From Aphrocallistes beatrix (Eukaryota; Porifera; Hexactinellida; Sceptrulophora; Aphrocallistidae), in NCBI GenBank assembly GCA_963281255.1, contig OY725488.1, positions 6,793,524-6,857,523 of the forward strand: a stretch of DNA of 64,000 nucleotides, written 5' to 3'. Position 1 is the stretch's first letter, and each line of letters begins with the position of its first letter. The notes beneath the pieces were generated by a model. The model ran no database searches, was not told the DNA's origin, and saw only the letters and a program-made list of their open reading frames with translations. Shown one piece after another: positions 1-11,210 of the stretch. Both the position numbers and the translations under genes were made by a program.

Positions 1-252
1 ATCAGATCGTCTGATTCCTTGGATCACTGTTCAACAAATGTGTTATGTGTTTTGGGAGTGGTCAGAAGTTTTACATTGATAATTAGCTGTATGTATGCAG
101 TGATCATAACTAACCACGCCTGCTGGTGAAATTAGATAGTGGAGATAGACACCACATGGAGCGATAATAATTAATTGACTTCCAGATTTAATTACAGTAC
201 TTTGTTTTTATTAATTAATGACAGATTACACTGGTCAACAAAAACAACTTTT

Positions 253-540
253 TAGTGCAGCTCCTAGCATAGGAGATGCCTTATGTCATGGTCTGCGTGC
301 GACGTCCGTCCGTCTGAAATGTTTACAAAACATAATTCTTCTGACCGATGAAGTTGCAGGTTTCGTGATATTACAGTTGGCTTTGATTTTATTGACCAAT
401 AGGGACTAGAGCTAACTCAATGCACGTAAACGAGTTAGAATGACACTCTAAGCTTGAAATTTGGTTGGCTGAAATGAAAAATATCTATAAAACAAAACTC
501 TGCTGGCCAATGAAATTGCAGGGTTTTAATTTCACAGTTG
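253..540 (-). repeat. MITE copy, 'tagtgcagctcc' family
   Basis: The left edge carries the terminal motif TAGTGCAGCTCC. The interior matches, in reverse orientation, the better-preserved copy at 39113-39521: both hold the stretch around the 'ccaatagggac' motif and the adjoining 'gcacgtaaacgagtt'-like segment. The opposite terminal motif is not visible, so this copy looks truncated at about 540. A third copy lies at 16307-16966. The family is non-autonomous, and its superfamily is not clear from the ends. Confidence 0.6.
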
Positions 541-692
541 GCCTCCTCCCGGGTTCGGCGCCTATGCATGCATACAGATAAACGTGGAACGCCGCTCATA
601 CGATAAGGACGTCTCCCAAGAGGGCCTACAGTAAAAACTACTTATTACTCTGTGACTGTACTAATACTAGGTACCAAGATCCCTCTATCCAG

Positions 693-1308
693 TGGTGTTA
701 TGGGGTGATGAAGAATAAGCAGGGCTGGTTCCCCAGGAGGTGCGTAAACCTACCAGGAAATGGTTTGTACAATCGATCCGATGTGAGTAAACTGAAATGG
801 TCTGAAATCGCAGTGATGAAAAAACAATTGTTACAACTCAGTGATATTGGTCTCCAAGAAACAGAAGACAAAACAGTGAAGGTACACAATCAGAAATAAT
901 TTCTAAGCATTTAAATCCTAGAATAAAATGATTTCATTATAATAATTAAATTCTCTTTAGAATTTATTCCCTAGAAATCATTACATACTCCCTAGAAATT
1001 ATTTCAAAATTAGGCAAAAAATATGGAAATATTTTGTATATAATTTATTTTTCCAGGTGGAGTATCGGGAAACTATCAAAAACATCACACTACCATCAAA
1101 TTGTACAATAAACGATTTATTGGACTTATATTTCGATGATCAAGAAACTCTCACCAATGCTTATCATTGGAATGTTTTGGAAGTAGCATTGGATACTTCC
1201 TTTAAAAGAAAACTTGCAAAAGATGAAACTCCCTCAAATATCGTCAACTTTTGGGGACAGGGAAAGGATCTATTAAAATTCGTTATTGAGAAGGATACAA
1301 CTCAGTAA
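693..1308 (+). CDS. SH3 plus RA-like domain protein, last two exons (partial)
   Basis: Two exons join in phase 0: 693-881 (acceptor tatccag, donor AAG|gtacac) and 1057-1308 (acceptor ttttccag, stop TAA). The first encodes the end of an SH3 domain, with the hallmark order W-C-Y-G, then G-W-F-P-R-R-x-V-N. The second encodes about 83 residues ending the protein. Their pattern (hydrophobic strand, helix 'TINDLLDLYF', W-x-V-L-E-V, R-K-L-x-x-D-E-x-P, W, then K-F-V-I-E-K) resembles a Ras-association/ubiquitin-like fold. I infer a small-GTPase-linked adaptor or regulator. The exact family is not recognised. Upstream exons were not found and probably lie beyond the left edge. AATAAA occurs near 1661. 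The SH3 call is firm; the RA call is tentative. Confidence 0.6.
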
Positions 1309-2212
1309 CATGTGAATAGTTTTCTTTGTAAAAAATTTTGTTTAGGTATTAATGTAAATAATGTTCACACATTCAAAATTGTCGCATATATTTTTTAATG
1401 ATTAAAAGTTACAATTTCTCGTTAAATACCACGACACTTCATACTTACACAGCGGAGGACTCATAGAAAGAATTAGTTCTTATTCGCATCAAAAAATCTC
1501 AGAATAATTATCATTTTAATGTTAATCTCCTACTCGAATTTAAACGTAGAGAGCTTTTATTTCGTACACCGTTAAAAATTAGACAAAACAGGATCAATTA
1601 TCCTGGCAAATTTAAATCTCAGAGCAATTAGAGAGTGAGCACATTATATTTCTTTATTAATTCAAATAAAAGAATGGTATGCGTATTACTACTTGATAAC
1701 TACATTATCTGAGCTAACACATATCATCAGTACAGATGTCCCTGAATTAATGCAACTCTCATACAGTAGTTGGAGCACGTGCAGCAGTTCTAAGTAATGA
1801 TATTTTATTTCATTTTTTTAACCCACTAATTGAACTCTAGTCATTTCAGATAATAACTATAAACATGCCTAATGGCTATATATATTAATTAATTATAATC
1901 AGGGCAGGGTGTTTTTCTATGTCCATCCTCGCACGTGTTCATCATCTCATTTCGTAATAACACATATCACAATATCACTTAATGTATTCACAAAGTAGAC
2001 AATGCATACTTAAGTTCGGATACAAAGTACTGAATTGTTTGTATATATAAAAAGAAAAGCAATGGCTTGCATAGCTAGAGCTAGAAAATAGTCCTACGGA
2101 ATACAGATGCTACAAGCTAGATGGGTAAGTAAATTAGTTGAACTAGTTGCTAGTGATGTGTAGCATAACATTAGGGCCTAAGATAGTAGAAAGATAGTAA
2201 TTGTTAACCGTA
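1309..2212. other. intergenic, 3' flank
   Basis: AT-rich sequence between the SH3/RA-like gene and the end of the PRDM-like gene. It contains candidate polyadenylation signals for the + gene. I see no further gene or clear repeat. Confidence 0.4.
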
Positions 2213-4524
2213 TTATTTTCCATTAGGAGAGCGGCGATTGGGAGTTAAGTAGACCGGTGACACTTTATGCGTCTTCTTGTGGGAGCGGAGCCCTGCAGAC
2301 TGAGTGAAGGATCTGTGACAGATACCGCACTTGAACGGTTTTTCACCAGTATGCAATCGGAGATGCGATCGTAGGGTAGACATCTGGCAGAAAGATCTCT
2401 GGCAAAACGAGCACGTATAAGGCTTTTCCCCAGTGTGAATTCTCGCGTGTGCCCGAAGACTGCCCGTGGATATAAAAGTCTTGGTGCAGCGGACGCATTT
2501 CCAAACTTTTTGCTTCGGACCGTCCTCACTTGGCAAAAAGAGACCGTGTAAGAGGTCCCGTGATCTCTCATGGTGTTGGCTGTGAGGATACGAGAGTCCT
2601 TTCTCGAGGCTTGGGAATGCTCCGCTGCCTTCGGCTCCAGGGGTCGGAGTGGCACATTCTGAATTTACTAAAAAAAAAAAAACTCGTGTCAGTCCAGTCC
2701 ACTAAGCGATCGCATGTCTGATTAGCTCTTGTTCCCACAGAATCATCACTTTAAAGAAGGTCTACACTAATTCTCACACACACACTCACTCTCACACTGT
2801 CACGAACTCACACACTCACTCACTCTCACACTGTCACGAACTCACACACTCACTCCACTGATTCGCACTCACTCAACATAGCTCTCAGTCAATTTTCACT
2901 CCCACAACAGCATATTTAAATAATCACCTTGTATGTTTATAATTTGTAATTAATGTCTATATGAAGGTCTTATAACAGCATTTAAAAACTTATAAACTTA
3001 AATGGTTATTTAAAACCCTTAATTGCGGTAGATTTTTGCTAACTCATTTCCGGTTAAGTCATTTTGGGCGGGGAAACCTTAGAAGTGGTCTTTGCTATAA
3101 ATAGAAATGACCCCAGGTAATTTAAAGGTTAATATCGTATATCCTCGAAAAGTATCCAGGAATTATTAATTTTTAGCCCCGTTTAACCTGATGAAAAATT
3201 AAGACCTTTGGGTTTTTTTGAGGGTGAACTCTTTTGGTTCAGAATATGGCTTTTACGACCTTTAAAATCATGATTTAAATCAAACAAACATTATAAATCA
3301 TCCGAGGCACCTTAATTAAGAGTTGAGAAAATAATAATTATATTTTTTATTTATAAAAATCATTGATTTAATCAACAACCCTTTTCTGCTGTAAAAAGTG
3401 GCGATGACTGTCACATTTTTGGACAATTTGTCAGTATATTATATTAAGTGTTTTCCACTACGGGTTCGGTTCGGCACACTCAGATTCTCTTGTGGCCTGT
3501 GCCCACCTAGCCCCACCCTCGCGCAGCCACTGGCCGGACCCTCACTACGGCTCTGATAATTGGTATTTGGTTGCTATATATAAAATTCTCAGCATCCTAT
3601 ATTGATAGATCTCAATTAAAAACTAGAGTGCTGGTAGTTTCCAGGTAGCAGCATAATTATTTCCATGGTAGCCATCTTTCGAGATACCTTATGGCATGGG
3701 CAATAACGAAGTAATTTTAGAGCAAGTAACCTGCAAGTGATAACCATACAACTGCTGTTTTTTTTAGTTAGTTATTAATTACTTTCGCTCAGTGGTGTAG
3801 CCAAGGTGGTGCGTGGTGATGCAGCGTACCACCTGACTGTGGGGGTTTTATATTGAGACATAGCCTCCAGCGGTGCGCACCATCACCAAGCAAACACTGG
3901 CTACGCATCTGTTTCCACTATAAAACATTAATCTAACATGATACGTACCAAGTGCCAGTGCTTCTACTGAAGGGATTCCACATTTCAAGTCGTAGAAATC
4001 TCCGTACCAGATGAGCAGTTCCTCGTTTGAAAGTATATCTCGAATAGCGATGAAAAATAGTTGAGATTTTTCTTGCACTATTATGAGATTTTGTTCTTTC
4101 TTATTTCGAGCGTACCGCACGAACTGCATCCAGTTCTCCATTCCGGTGGAACTCACCAGGAATTTAGATATTCCCTCTGGTTTCTCATATTCCCCGACTT
4201 CATATATCTACACAAATATACATATTTAATTAGAATAAATAATTATACCTTAAACTACTCTTTACTGATTTCAAAATGATATTTAACTTACCTCGATACG
4301 TTCCCCATCTATTCCTTTATAGTCCTCCCCGATGCTGTAGAGTTGGCCGCTATATGGTCCAATTTTTGCACCTTTAGTTATAATGGTCTTACAAAATAGA
4401 CCGATTGCGTTGAGCTGTACACGTGATTTTTTGCACTCAATCACATCATCCTGTTTTAAGTTTTTCAGCTCTTTAGCGACTAGGAGTTGAAATTCTTGTA
4501 CGCTCTTATCCGGTGGTATTACCT
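2213..4524 (-). CDS. PRDM-family PR/SET zinc-finger protein (5' end missing)
   Basis: Three exons fit in phase: 4524-4292 (acceptor tattag, donor GAG|gtaagt), 4207-3949 (acceptor tttgtgtag, donor CTTG|gtacgt) and 2667-2213 (T-rich acceptor, stop). The first two encode a PR/SET domain with G-P-Y-S-G, E-N-W-M-Q-F-V-R, A-R-x-x-x-E-Q-N-L and E-L-L-I-W-Y-G-D-F-Y. The last exon gives a roughly 50-residue linker and three tandem C2H2 fingers joined by TGEKPY and TGEKPF linkers. The domain order is that of PRDM histone methyltransferase or transcription factors. The NWM...EQNL...WYGD spelling recalls PRDM9 and PRDM14 most, but the finger count fits neither well, so no symbol is given. The SET tyrosine in WYG is kept. 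The N-terminal exon(s) lie above 4524 and were not identified; an open stretch with a C-x-x-C at 4553-4762 is a weak candidate. Confidence 0.85.
2758..2872. repeat. minisatellite in PRDM-like intron
   Basis: A run of ACTC/ACAC-rich units holds two copies of a longer unit containing 'cacactgtcacgaactcac'. It sits just upstream, in gene sense, of the zinc-finger exon acceptor. Confidence 0.7.
3035..3118. repeat. dispersed repeat, partner at 12116-12180
   Basis: The segment with 'aactcatttc', 'ggcggggaaac' and 'gaaatgaccccagg' recurs as a diverged inverted copy at 12116-12180. The element type is unknown. It lies in the long intron of the PRDM-like gene. Confidence 0.5.
3790..3911. mobile_element. 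hAT-like MITE
   Basis: The ends are an inverted pair: CAGTGGTGTAGCCAAGG at the left and ACTGGCTACGCATCTG at the right. The length is about 120 bp, with no coding capacity. CAGTG termini are typical of hAT elements. It lies within the intron between the PR/SET and zinc-finger exons. Confidence 0.55.
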
Positions 4525-4870
4525 CTAATATGTAAATGAGGATAAATACTATCTAAATATAGGCGCCATTTTTTACAATAAAATAAACCTTGGAGGGATC
4601 AACCACAGTATATTTTTCAATCTTGTCTAATCCGATAATTAGTAATGTATATTTAAAATCATACATATAGTTAACACATACCCCTAGCTTCAAACCTGGA
4701 GAGGGGGCGGCCCCCAGAAACCCACACTTGGTGCATATATCCGAACTCATGTGCAAGCCCAAATGTCAGAATTAATGTCGCTGAGTAATATAGATTAATC
4801 GAGGCTTAGAAAGATAACAAAAAATAATCTAAATGTTGGATAAACCAGTTTGTTGATAATTAATTGTTTA

Positions 4871-5353
4871 CAAGCGCGCTTCGCTTGCTTGCGCTGCGCG
4901 GCTGGCGGACACTTTGTCCGCCGGAGGCTCCCTTCGGTCGCCTGGGGTTCACATTGCTTAGTTATAAGGGAGATAACATCTCTAAATACGTCTGTCCTAC
5001 TGTTATAATCAATATCGCACAAAAAAATCACCAAATTTAACAATTTTTGAAATTTTGATGATTAATGATGACGTCATAACAAAGTGATGAGTCATCATTT
5101 TTTGATGATAGTCGCATCATATGTTAGTATACAGATTCTATTAAAATTTCAGTCTTCTATCTCCTATAATGGCTGAGTTATGCTCGAATAACTGTATTGC
5201 TTAACTTTTAAAAATGTGACAATTACGTCATAACTCCATGATGAGTCGACATTTTCGTCTGAGCTCAGAACTTACTGGAGCCATAGCCAAAAAACTCACA
5301 TGCCAAAAATCAGCTTTCTGCACCTGGCAGTTTCTTCAATCAATTCGTTACAG
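4871..5353. repeat. GC-capped dispersed repeat, copy A
   Basis: This is the first of six copies of a family that starts with a GC-rich cap (CAAGCGCGCTTCGC, then the small hairpin GGCGGACACTTTGTCCGCC) and ends at CAATTCGTTACAG. The body is AT-rich and contains TGATGACGTCATA, a GATGAGTCATC motif and a second, here decayed, CRE. There is no coding capacity; short ORFs crossing it are spurious. Other copies: 9907-10426, 18224-18717, 19887-20318, 20353-20847 and 22169-22662. See the Helentron-like element at 18726 for a possible relative. Confidence 0.75.
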
Positions 5354-5777
5354 AATTTTGTACAACTTTTTTGTGAGAAGATTTCATCAGGAGTAAATGT
5401 ATAAAGGGTATAGACATTTTCGATAATTTCAAAACAGGTACAATTGAATGATACAACAGTTATCCTGATCCTCGTTTGATTATTATTGAATCATTCGAAC
5501 CATTACATTCAAATTCCACGTAGAAAAGTACGATGATTTGCAAGTGAATATTACTTATAGAACAATAATTCTACACCTTTCATATATCAAGTTCTTTGTT
5601 ATGTGAACCTCAAATTAGCAGAATAAATTATTTTGCAATTATAGCAATTTGCAAATCAAAAATTGATACTCTACTCATTTACACTTTTGTCCGAATTTTA
5701 TTTAATCTATTATTATTTAATTCAGCTATAATATGTATTACCAATCAGTCTACAATTGGTTGCTGCTCATAATCTGC

Positions 5778-6445
5778 ACTGCCTAGCCAAAAGTATTCGA
5801 ACACCATATTGCTTTGCATCATAAATAATACTAAAATGAATCTATATATATACACTGCCTGAACAAAAGTATTCGTACACCTCATAATTCCCCATACAAA
5901 TAGTTATAATACTGATTTATTTAGCGAGTCAAGGTATTTAATTGGTAAGAGATACGCTTAATTTAACTTCAAATTCGAATTCTCCATATTCGAATTACTC
6001 ACTTTTTAATCTTCCAACTTGTTTACACTCTCACAAGGTTAAAATTTTTCAAACTGTGCCACCTCATACCACCAATGCCATCATATACAATGGTGATCAC
6101 TCGCGACATGTGGCATAGGAAAGCAAATGCTGAAAATACTTAATCTTGAAGAAGAGTAATTAAGTTAAAAGCTTATAAAGTGGGTAATTTGAATGTGGAG
6201 AATTCGAATTTGAAGTCAAATTAAGTGTATCTCTTACCAATTAAATACCTTGACTCGCTAAATAAATCAGTAATATAACTATATGTATGGGGAATTATGG
6301 GGTGTACGAATACTTTTGTCCAGACAGTGTATATGGAGTGGTACCAATTGATTCAAATCACGACAGCTACTAAAAAATCTAACATCAAATTTGAAATCTA
6401 CACACTCGAATTACTCAGTTTATAATTTTTTTTGGCCAAGCAGTG
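5778..6445. mobile_element. Tc1-like MITE carrying a second MITE
   Basis: The outer ends are CACTGCCTAGCCAAAAG and its rough inverse, TTTGGCCAAGCAGTG, typical of non-autonomous Tc1/mariner elements. The interior is split by a second Tc1-like MITE at 5853-6330, so the outer insertion is older. Confidence 0.65.
5853..6330. mobile_element. inner Tc1-like MITE with long terminal inverted repeats
   Basis: The ends CACTGCCTGAACAAAAG and CTTTTGTCCAGACAGTG are inverted. The inverted arms extend about 150 bp on each side, covering the 'tggtaagagatacgct' and 'gaattcgaat' segments. It sits at a TA within a TATATATA tract, as expected of Tc1/mariner. There is no transposase. Confidence 0.75.
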
Positions 6446-8045
6446 TATTTATTTTGGCTGTTCTATGTCCAGAGATCTTATGGTTATCCCATTCGGGGTA
6501 ATTTACCTAAGTTGAGAACTCCTTTAACATACTCGGCAAACTAAATATGATATAAACTGTCTTGTATTTCAATAGTTAGCCAGTTCGGTATATTCAATGG
6601 GAAAGAACTTAAATCGCACCCTGTAAAGGTCACGGATTGTCGAGTCACGAATTGTACATGTCACGAATTGTCGGGTCACGTATTGTAACCCATCTAGGTG
6701 AATCATAATTGTTTATGATTACAGATCGCGAATTTTCTGGGATTCTATTGGATGTACAATCTACTAAATCTACTCTTAACGCAGTCTAAATATACTAATT
6801 GGTGGACTGGTTCCAGAATTATTGCATGTTTGCTCGGTCATAGAATTATTGAGAAAAGTCAAAAATTGGTCAAGTCATTAGAAGTCATATATAAATATAT
6901 GTGTCAAATTTGGATAGCTATTATCAAAATGACAGACACCACCAAGGCTAGTATCAATGTACTCCAAGTGCCATCCCAATTGCTCCACTAGTTAATACAT
7001 CTTATAGTGTGGCGGTTTCTCGCTGCGAATTCGCGGCTAACTTCACACTCGTGTTGCTATACAGTGCACGCACCGCTGATAACCGCTGATTTGCTATATC
7101 AAGGTTGTACAATGGACATGTCCTGAATTAAATGTAAATAACGGTCCAGCTTAAAATTTTACAGTTTAAGAGGTATGACTGATACAATAAACTAATGCAC
7201 CGGTTGATAAGTACAGCGGCTTATCTAGGTCAATTTATTTGGAGGGGGGCAAAACATTTTTGGGGGCTTTGCCCATCCAAGCCTCTCCTAAAATACGCCA
7301 CTGGATAAGTATGTATATCATTACTAGATACAGTAAAGTTCAATAATGTTCTGAATCAAGCCGTAAAATACCTAACATGATTAGGTTACCAGCTTTAGAA
7401 ATGTCCATAATTGTACACATAAAATTTTATTTTTGAGATCATTATAGATGGGCTCAGACGTGTTTATCCTACATATTGATTCAAGATATACCTATGTACA
7501 AAAATATTTGAACATATCTGCTGGAGCATTTTTAGTACGTGGGCTTGGGTTTTGTTAGATACTCTAACCTAGGCCTAGGCACCAAAATATTTTAAGTATA
7601 CAGACAGTAAACTAAAATCCCAAGATCATTAGTAATGTCTGCTGAGTTTTAGGATGTAATTAAATAGCTCATGATACCTCGTGGGAAAAGAAAGATTCTT
7701 AAATGTCGCTGTGGTAATATGCGTATATATGTTAGCAGTATTATATTAGACTTCTACCAAGTCCTATGAATACATTATTATTGAACCCAACAAAATTAGG
7801 CAGCCTGACCTGTAGCTTCTACATTAGTGACTAGTTTAGGACTTGAAAATGTAGAAAGTACATACCGTCCATTCTCGAATAACCCTCCCTCAAATAATCG
7901 CCCCCTCCCCAAAGAAGGTTCTAAATAATTTGTACCTCTTAGAATGATAGTTTATAACAAATAATTGCCTGTTTACATTTATCAAATGACTGACAAAATT
8001 AGATTCATTGAAAAGTCTAGCTAGTCTTTCTTATCTAAAATGATA
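6446..8045. other. gene-free stretch with decayed repeats
   Basis: No gene was found. About 6870-7060 is a diverged copy of 27950-28150 (shared 'accaccaaggctagtatca' and 'ggtttctcgctg'). Near 7200-7305 is a hAT-like fragment whose right part reads TACGCCACTGG. Near 7866 a short segment resembles the end of the MITE at 60484. Confidence 0.4.
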
Positions 8046-8141
8046 CAGTGGAACCTGCACGGCCACTATATCGCGGTCACCTGTACATAACGGTTATTTT
8101 TGGTCAGTCCCTTGGGTGGCCGTTATAGACAGGTTTCACTG
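8046..8141. mobile_element. short MITE, 96 bp
   Basis: The termini CAGTGGAACCTG and CAGGTTTCACTG form an inverted repeat, and the body repeats ACGGT/ATAACGGC-type motifs inverted between the arms. It sits at TA. This is the pogo/Tc1-like style common in animal genomes. Confidence 0.65.
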
Positions 8142-9735
8142 ATTTTATCATGTAGTAGGAAGTGAGGTCAAACAATAATAATAGCCAGCGACCACTATCC
8201 GACGATATACGGTGTTTTAACCAATTGATATTATAAACCAAATTTGAGAAAGCAATGTTCCGTATACAACACAAGTCTATTCTTCCCTCGGCTTGTGGAT
8301 TACAATTATTCTTCAAATGGATAGTCAATTTTGGCCGATCTTCAAATCGTTTGATAAAGTACGTATATGCAAGGGCGTAGATGTAAATTTTACGGTAGTA
8401 TACAATTTTCTTAGCAACATGCTAAATCACAGCAAAAGAACATTTAGCAGAATCTAGATTCCAAGTAGTGGTCAAGTAATTATTTTCTTAATTGAACTGT
8501 CGTTGAGTTTAAACACGATGTCAGTGTTGTTGTGGGAGGATTGATAATCTGAGAAGTATGGCAGTTAGTTGTGATTTCCCAGCAGAAAGGATTATTAGGG
8601 AACAAGAGTGACGGCTGAGGCTAATCAGAGCAAAATTAATCTCAGCAATATGATATAAAATATACTAATACCGGACTAAGAAAATTCATTTTAGCAATAT
8701 ATTAATTGATTTTGTTTACGGGATTCAGTTCGTAATTCTTAATAGATGAAATGTTAATAAAATTTAACCATGGCTAAGTGTTTTTGTTGTTTGTTGTTAG
8801 CATTACAATCATCCAAAAGTTAATTTATTCGACAAAAATGAAAACTATTCATGAATGTGTTTGAATTTTACTTACCTAAATTTCCATAGAGAATCGTGTT
8901 TAAATATTGAGATACGACCTGACGACTTTCTAGTGGATTCATCAAAACTGCAACCTGAGAAAAGATTGGAAACTTTAAAGAAGTGGAGATGAGATCGTAA
9001 ATGTGTAATATCGTTTTAGATTTATGCTCTCATTTATGCTCTTTTGTTAATAATAGATTTGAATCTACTAAATTGTTAGTAAAGCATACTAGTTCGTGGC
9101 TTCATGCATAATACCTTGATAATGCATATCAGGTGACTTACTAAGTAATTCAACATTTCATTGTTTTCTCTTCTAATTATTCATTCTCTAAACATATTCT
9201 ATTAAATGAATCTACATTTTTGCACGCAACAATTACAAAAAAGAGGAATTTCTTACCCTTTTCCTTAGCTGATAATGAACTAATTCGTGTTTGATGGCAA
9301 ATTCTTCTTGCGAGTATAGATATACAGCTAACTCATTCTTTTGATTCACTATTTAAAGTATTACGGTAGTCAAACTGTAATATTTATCCTCAAATAATAT
9401 TATGAGAAAGCTTTGAAAGAATGCAGAACAATGGACACAAATATGCTAACATTTCGTTTTGATTGACGTGCAACCATTTGTTTGATTAACATCAACCACA
9501 TATTATTTGATATCCAAAAGTCTTTGATAGTGGGTCAGCCAATGCATTCATTATTGTCAGTATCATCCATTAGGTTTTGAATGCAATTTAACTTTGAAGT
9601 AGTCATTTGTTACTAAGTTCAAAACTAAATGGAGTTTAAGTTTAAGATCTCTTGTGAATAAGGCCCCAGGTTTCCTATCAACGAAAAGATTTTTTGGATT
9701 AGTTCTTCTAATGATTTTCATTCTTTTAATTAACT
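8142..9735. other. gene-free AT-rich stretch
   Basis: No coding region, RNA gene or clear mobile element could be supported here. Confidence 0.4.
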
Positions 9736-9906
9736 CAGTGGTTCTCAACCTCGGGGGCGCCATTAACATTTCTTGGGGTCGCCGAAATTTATTGAGGTAT
9801 TTAGTGTCACTGATATTAATGAGATTTTATCCGAATCCTTACTTAGAGCTCAATTCTGGTAGCTGACCCGCCTACAAATGCATTTTTATGTTATTATTCA
9901 CAGTAA

Positions 9907-10426
9907 CAAGTGCGCTTCGCTGGTTGCGCAGCGCGGCTGGCGGACACTTTGTGTCCGCCGGAGGCGCCCTTCGGGCGCCTGGGGTCACATTGATTAATTA
10001 TAAGGGAGATAACATCCCTAAATATGTCTGTCGTACTGTTATAATCGATATCGCACGAAAAATCACCAAATTTGTCAAATTTTTTGATGCGTAATGATGA
10101 CGTCATAACAGTGATGAGTCATCATTTTTTGATGATGGTTGTATCATATGTGAGATATATTCATATACACATTCTATTAAAATTTCAGCCTTCTAGAGTT
10201 ATAGTCGAAAAACTGAAATTTCTAATAATTTAAAAAAGGTGACAATGACGTCATAATTCCATGATGAGTCGACATTTTCGTCTGAGCTCAGAATTTAGTG
10301 GAGCCATAGCCAAAAGACTCCCACATGCCAAAAATCAGCTTTCTGTGCCTGGCAGTTTCTTCAATCAATTCGTTACAGATAGATAGATATATACACAAAC
10401 ATTAATCGAGTTTTAATAGTAAGGAT
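9907..10426. repeat. GC-capped dispersed repeat, copy B with tail
   Basis: It starts CAAGTGCGCTTCGC, shows the GGCGGACAC/GTGTCCGCC hairpin and the two TGACGTCA boxes, ends CAATTCGTTACAG, and is followed by a GATA/TATA tract and a tail ATTAATCGAGTTTTAATAG. The same tail follows copy F and closes the Helentron-like element at 18726-19838. Confidence 0.75.
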
Positions 10427-10491
10427 TCATAATTGGGGTCTCAAGGGATTAAAAATTGTATAATGGGGTCGCGAGAGAAAATAGGTTGAGA

Positions 10492-11185
10492 CATAGCCTA
10501 CTATAATAAGGCCTCAGAGTAACTTGCGAATTTGGCACTAGGGATGCAGTAGAAGATGGTTGAAGAAATACATGAGCTGCCTTAAATCATTAACAAAGCA
10601 CAATAGAGATTAGGAATGTATTACCAGCATATATACATATGGTGTCAAAGCACCCATATCCGTTGTGAAAATTTAGATTAGTCATCAAATGATTGCGCCA
10701 CAGGCGATATTTGGGTCAAATTTAGTGATTTTCAGAGGTCGTTTAAGGGCACTTCTAAGTGTTTTTATTACAAAGTTTTTCGCATAGAACTGAGAAGTGA
10801 ATGTGTTAATACTAAAAATTTGGAATTTTTTCATGGAATGTAAGAACATTCCATGAAAAAATTCCAAATTTTTAGTATTAACACATTCACTTCTCAGTTC
10901 TATGCGAAAAACTTTGTAATAAAAACACTTAGAAGTGCCCTTAAACGACCTCTGAAAATCACTAAATTTGACCTAAATATAGCCTGTGGCGCAATCATTT
11001 GATGACTAATCTAAATTTTCACAACGGATATGGGTGCTTTGACACCATATGTATATATGCTGGTAATACATTCCTAATCTCTATTGTGCTTTGTTAATGA
11101 TTTAAGGCAGCTCATGTATTTCTCCATCCATCTTCTACCGCATCCCTGGTAAAGTTACTCTTAGGCCTTATATATAGTAGGCTAT
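10492..11185. mobile_element. near-perfect foldback element with 4-nt loop
   Basis: Arms of about 350 and 340 bp (10492-10841 and 10846-11185) are inverted copies with very few differences, separated only by AAGA. The outer ends are CATAGCCTACTA and its inverse. The 8-bp sequence GGTTGAGA flanks it on both sides (10484-10491 and 11186-11193), which shows it inserted as a unit into the right terminal repeat of the hAT-like element. The arms have no convincing ORF. It could be a recently moved foldback MITE. If transcribed, it would give a long hairpin RNA. Confidence 0.85.
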
Positions 11186-11210
11186 GGTTGAGAGAACCAC
11201 CGGATTAACT

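Larger units (their letters stand above)
9736..11202. mobile_element. hAT-like element split by two later insertions
   Basis: The left end reads CAGTGGTTCTCAACC; the right end is the inverse GGTTGAGAGAACCACCG. Flanking 8-bp duplications are AATTAACT (9728-9735) and GATTAACT (11203-11210), with one mismatch, as expected for hAT. The interior has matching 'ggggtcgc' segments near both ends. Two insertions interrupt it: GC-capped repeat copy B (9907-10426) and a large foldback (10492-11185) that landed inside the right terminal repeat. It has no transposase, so it is a MITE. Confidence 0.8.

Noticed and set aside
2245-2655. Open frame overlapping the zinc-finger exon on the same strand
   Set aside because: It is another frame of the C2H2 exon and has no finger pattern; the phase-matched frame is the real one.
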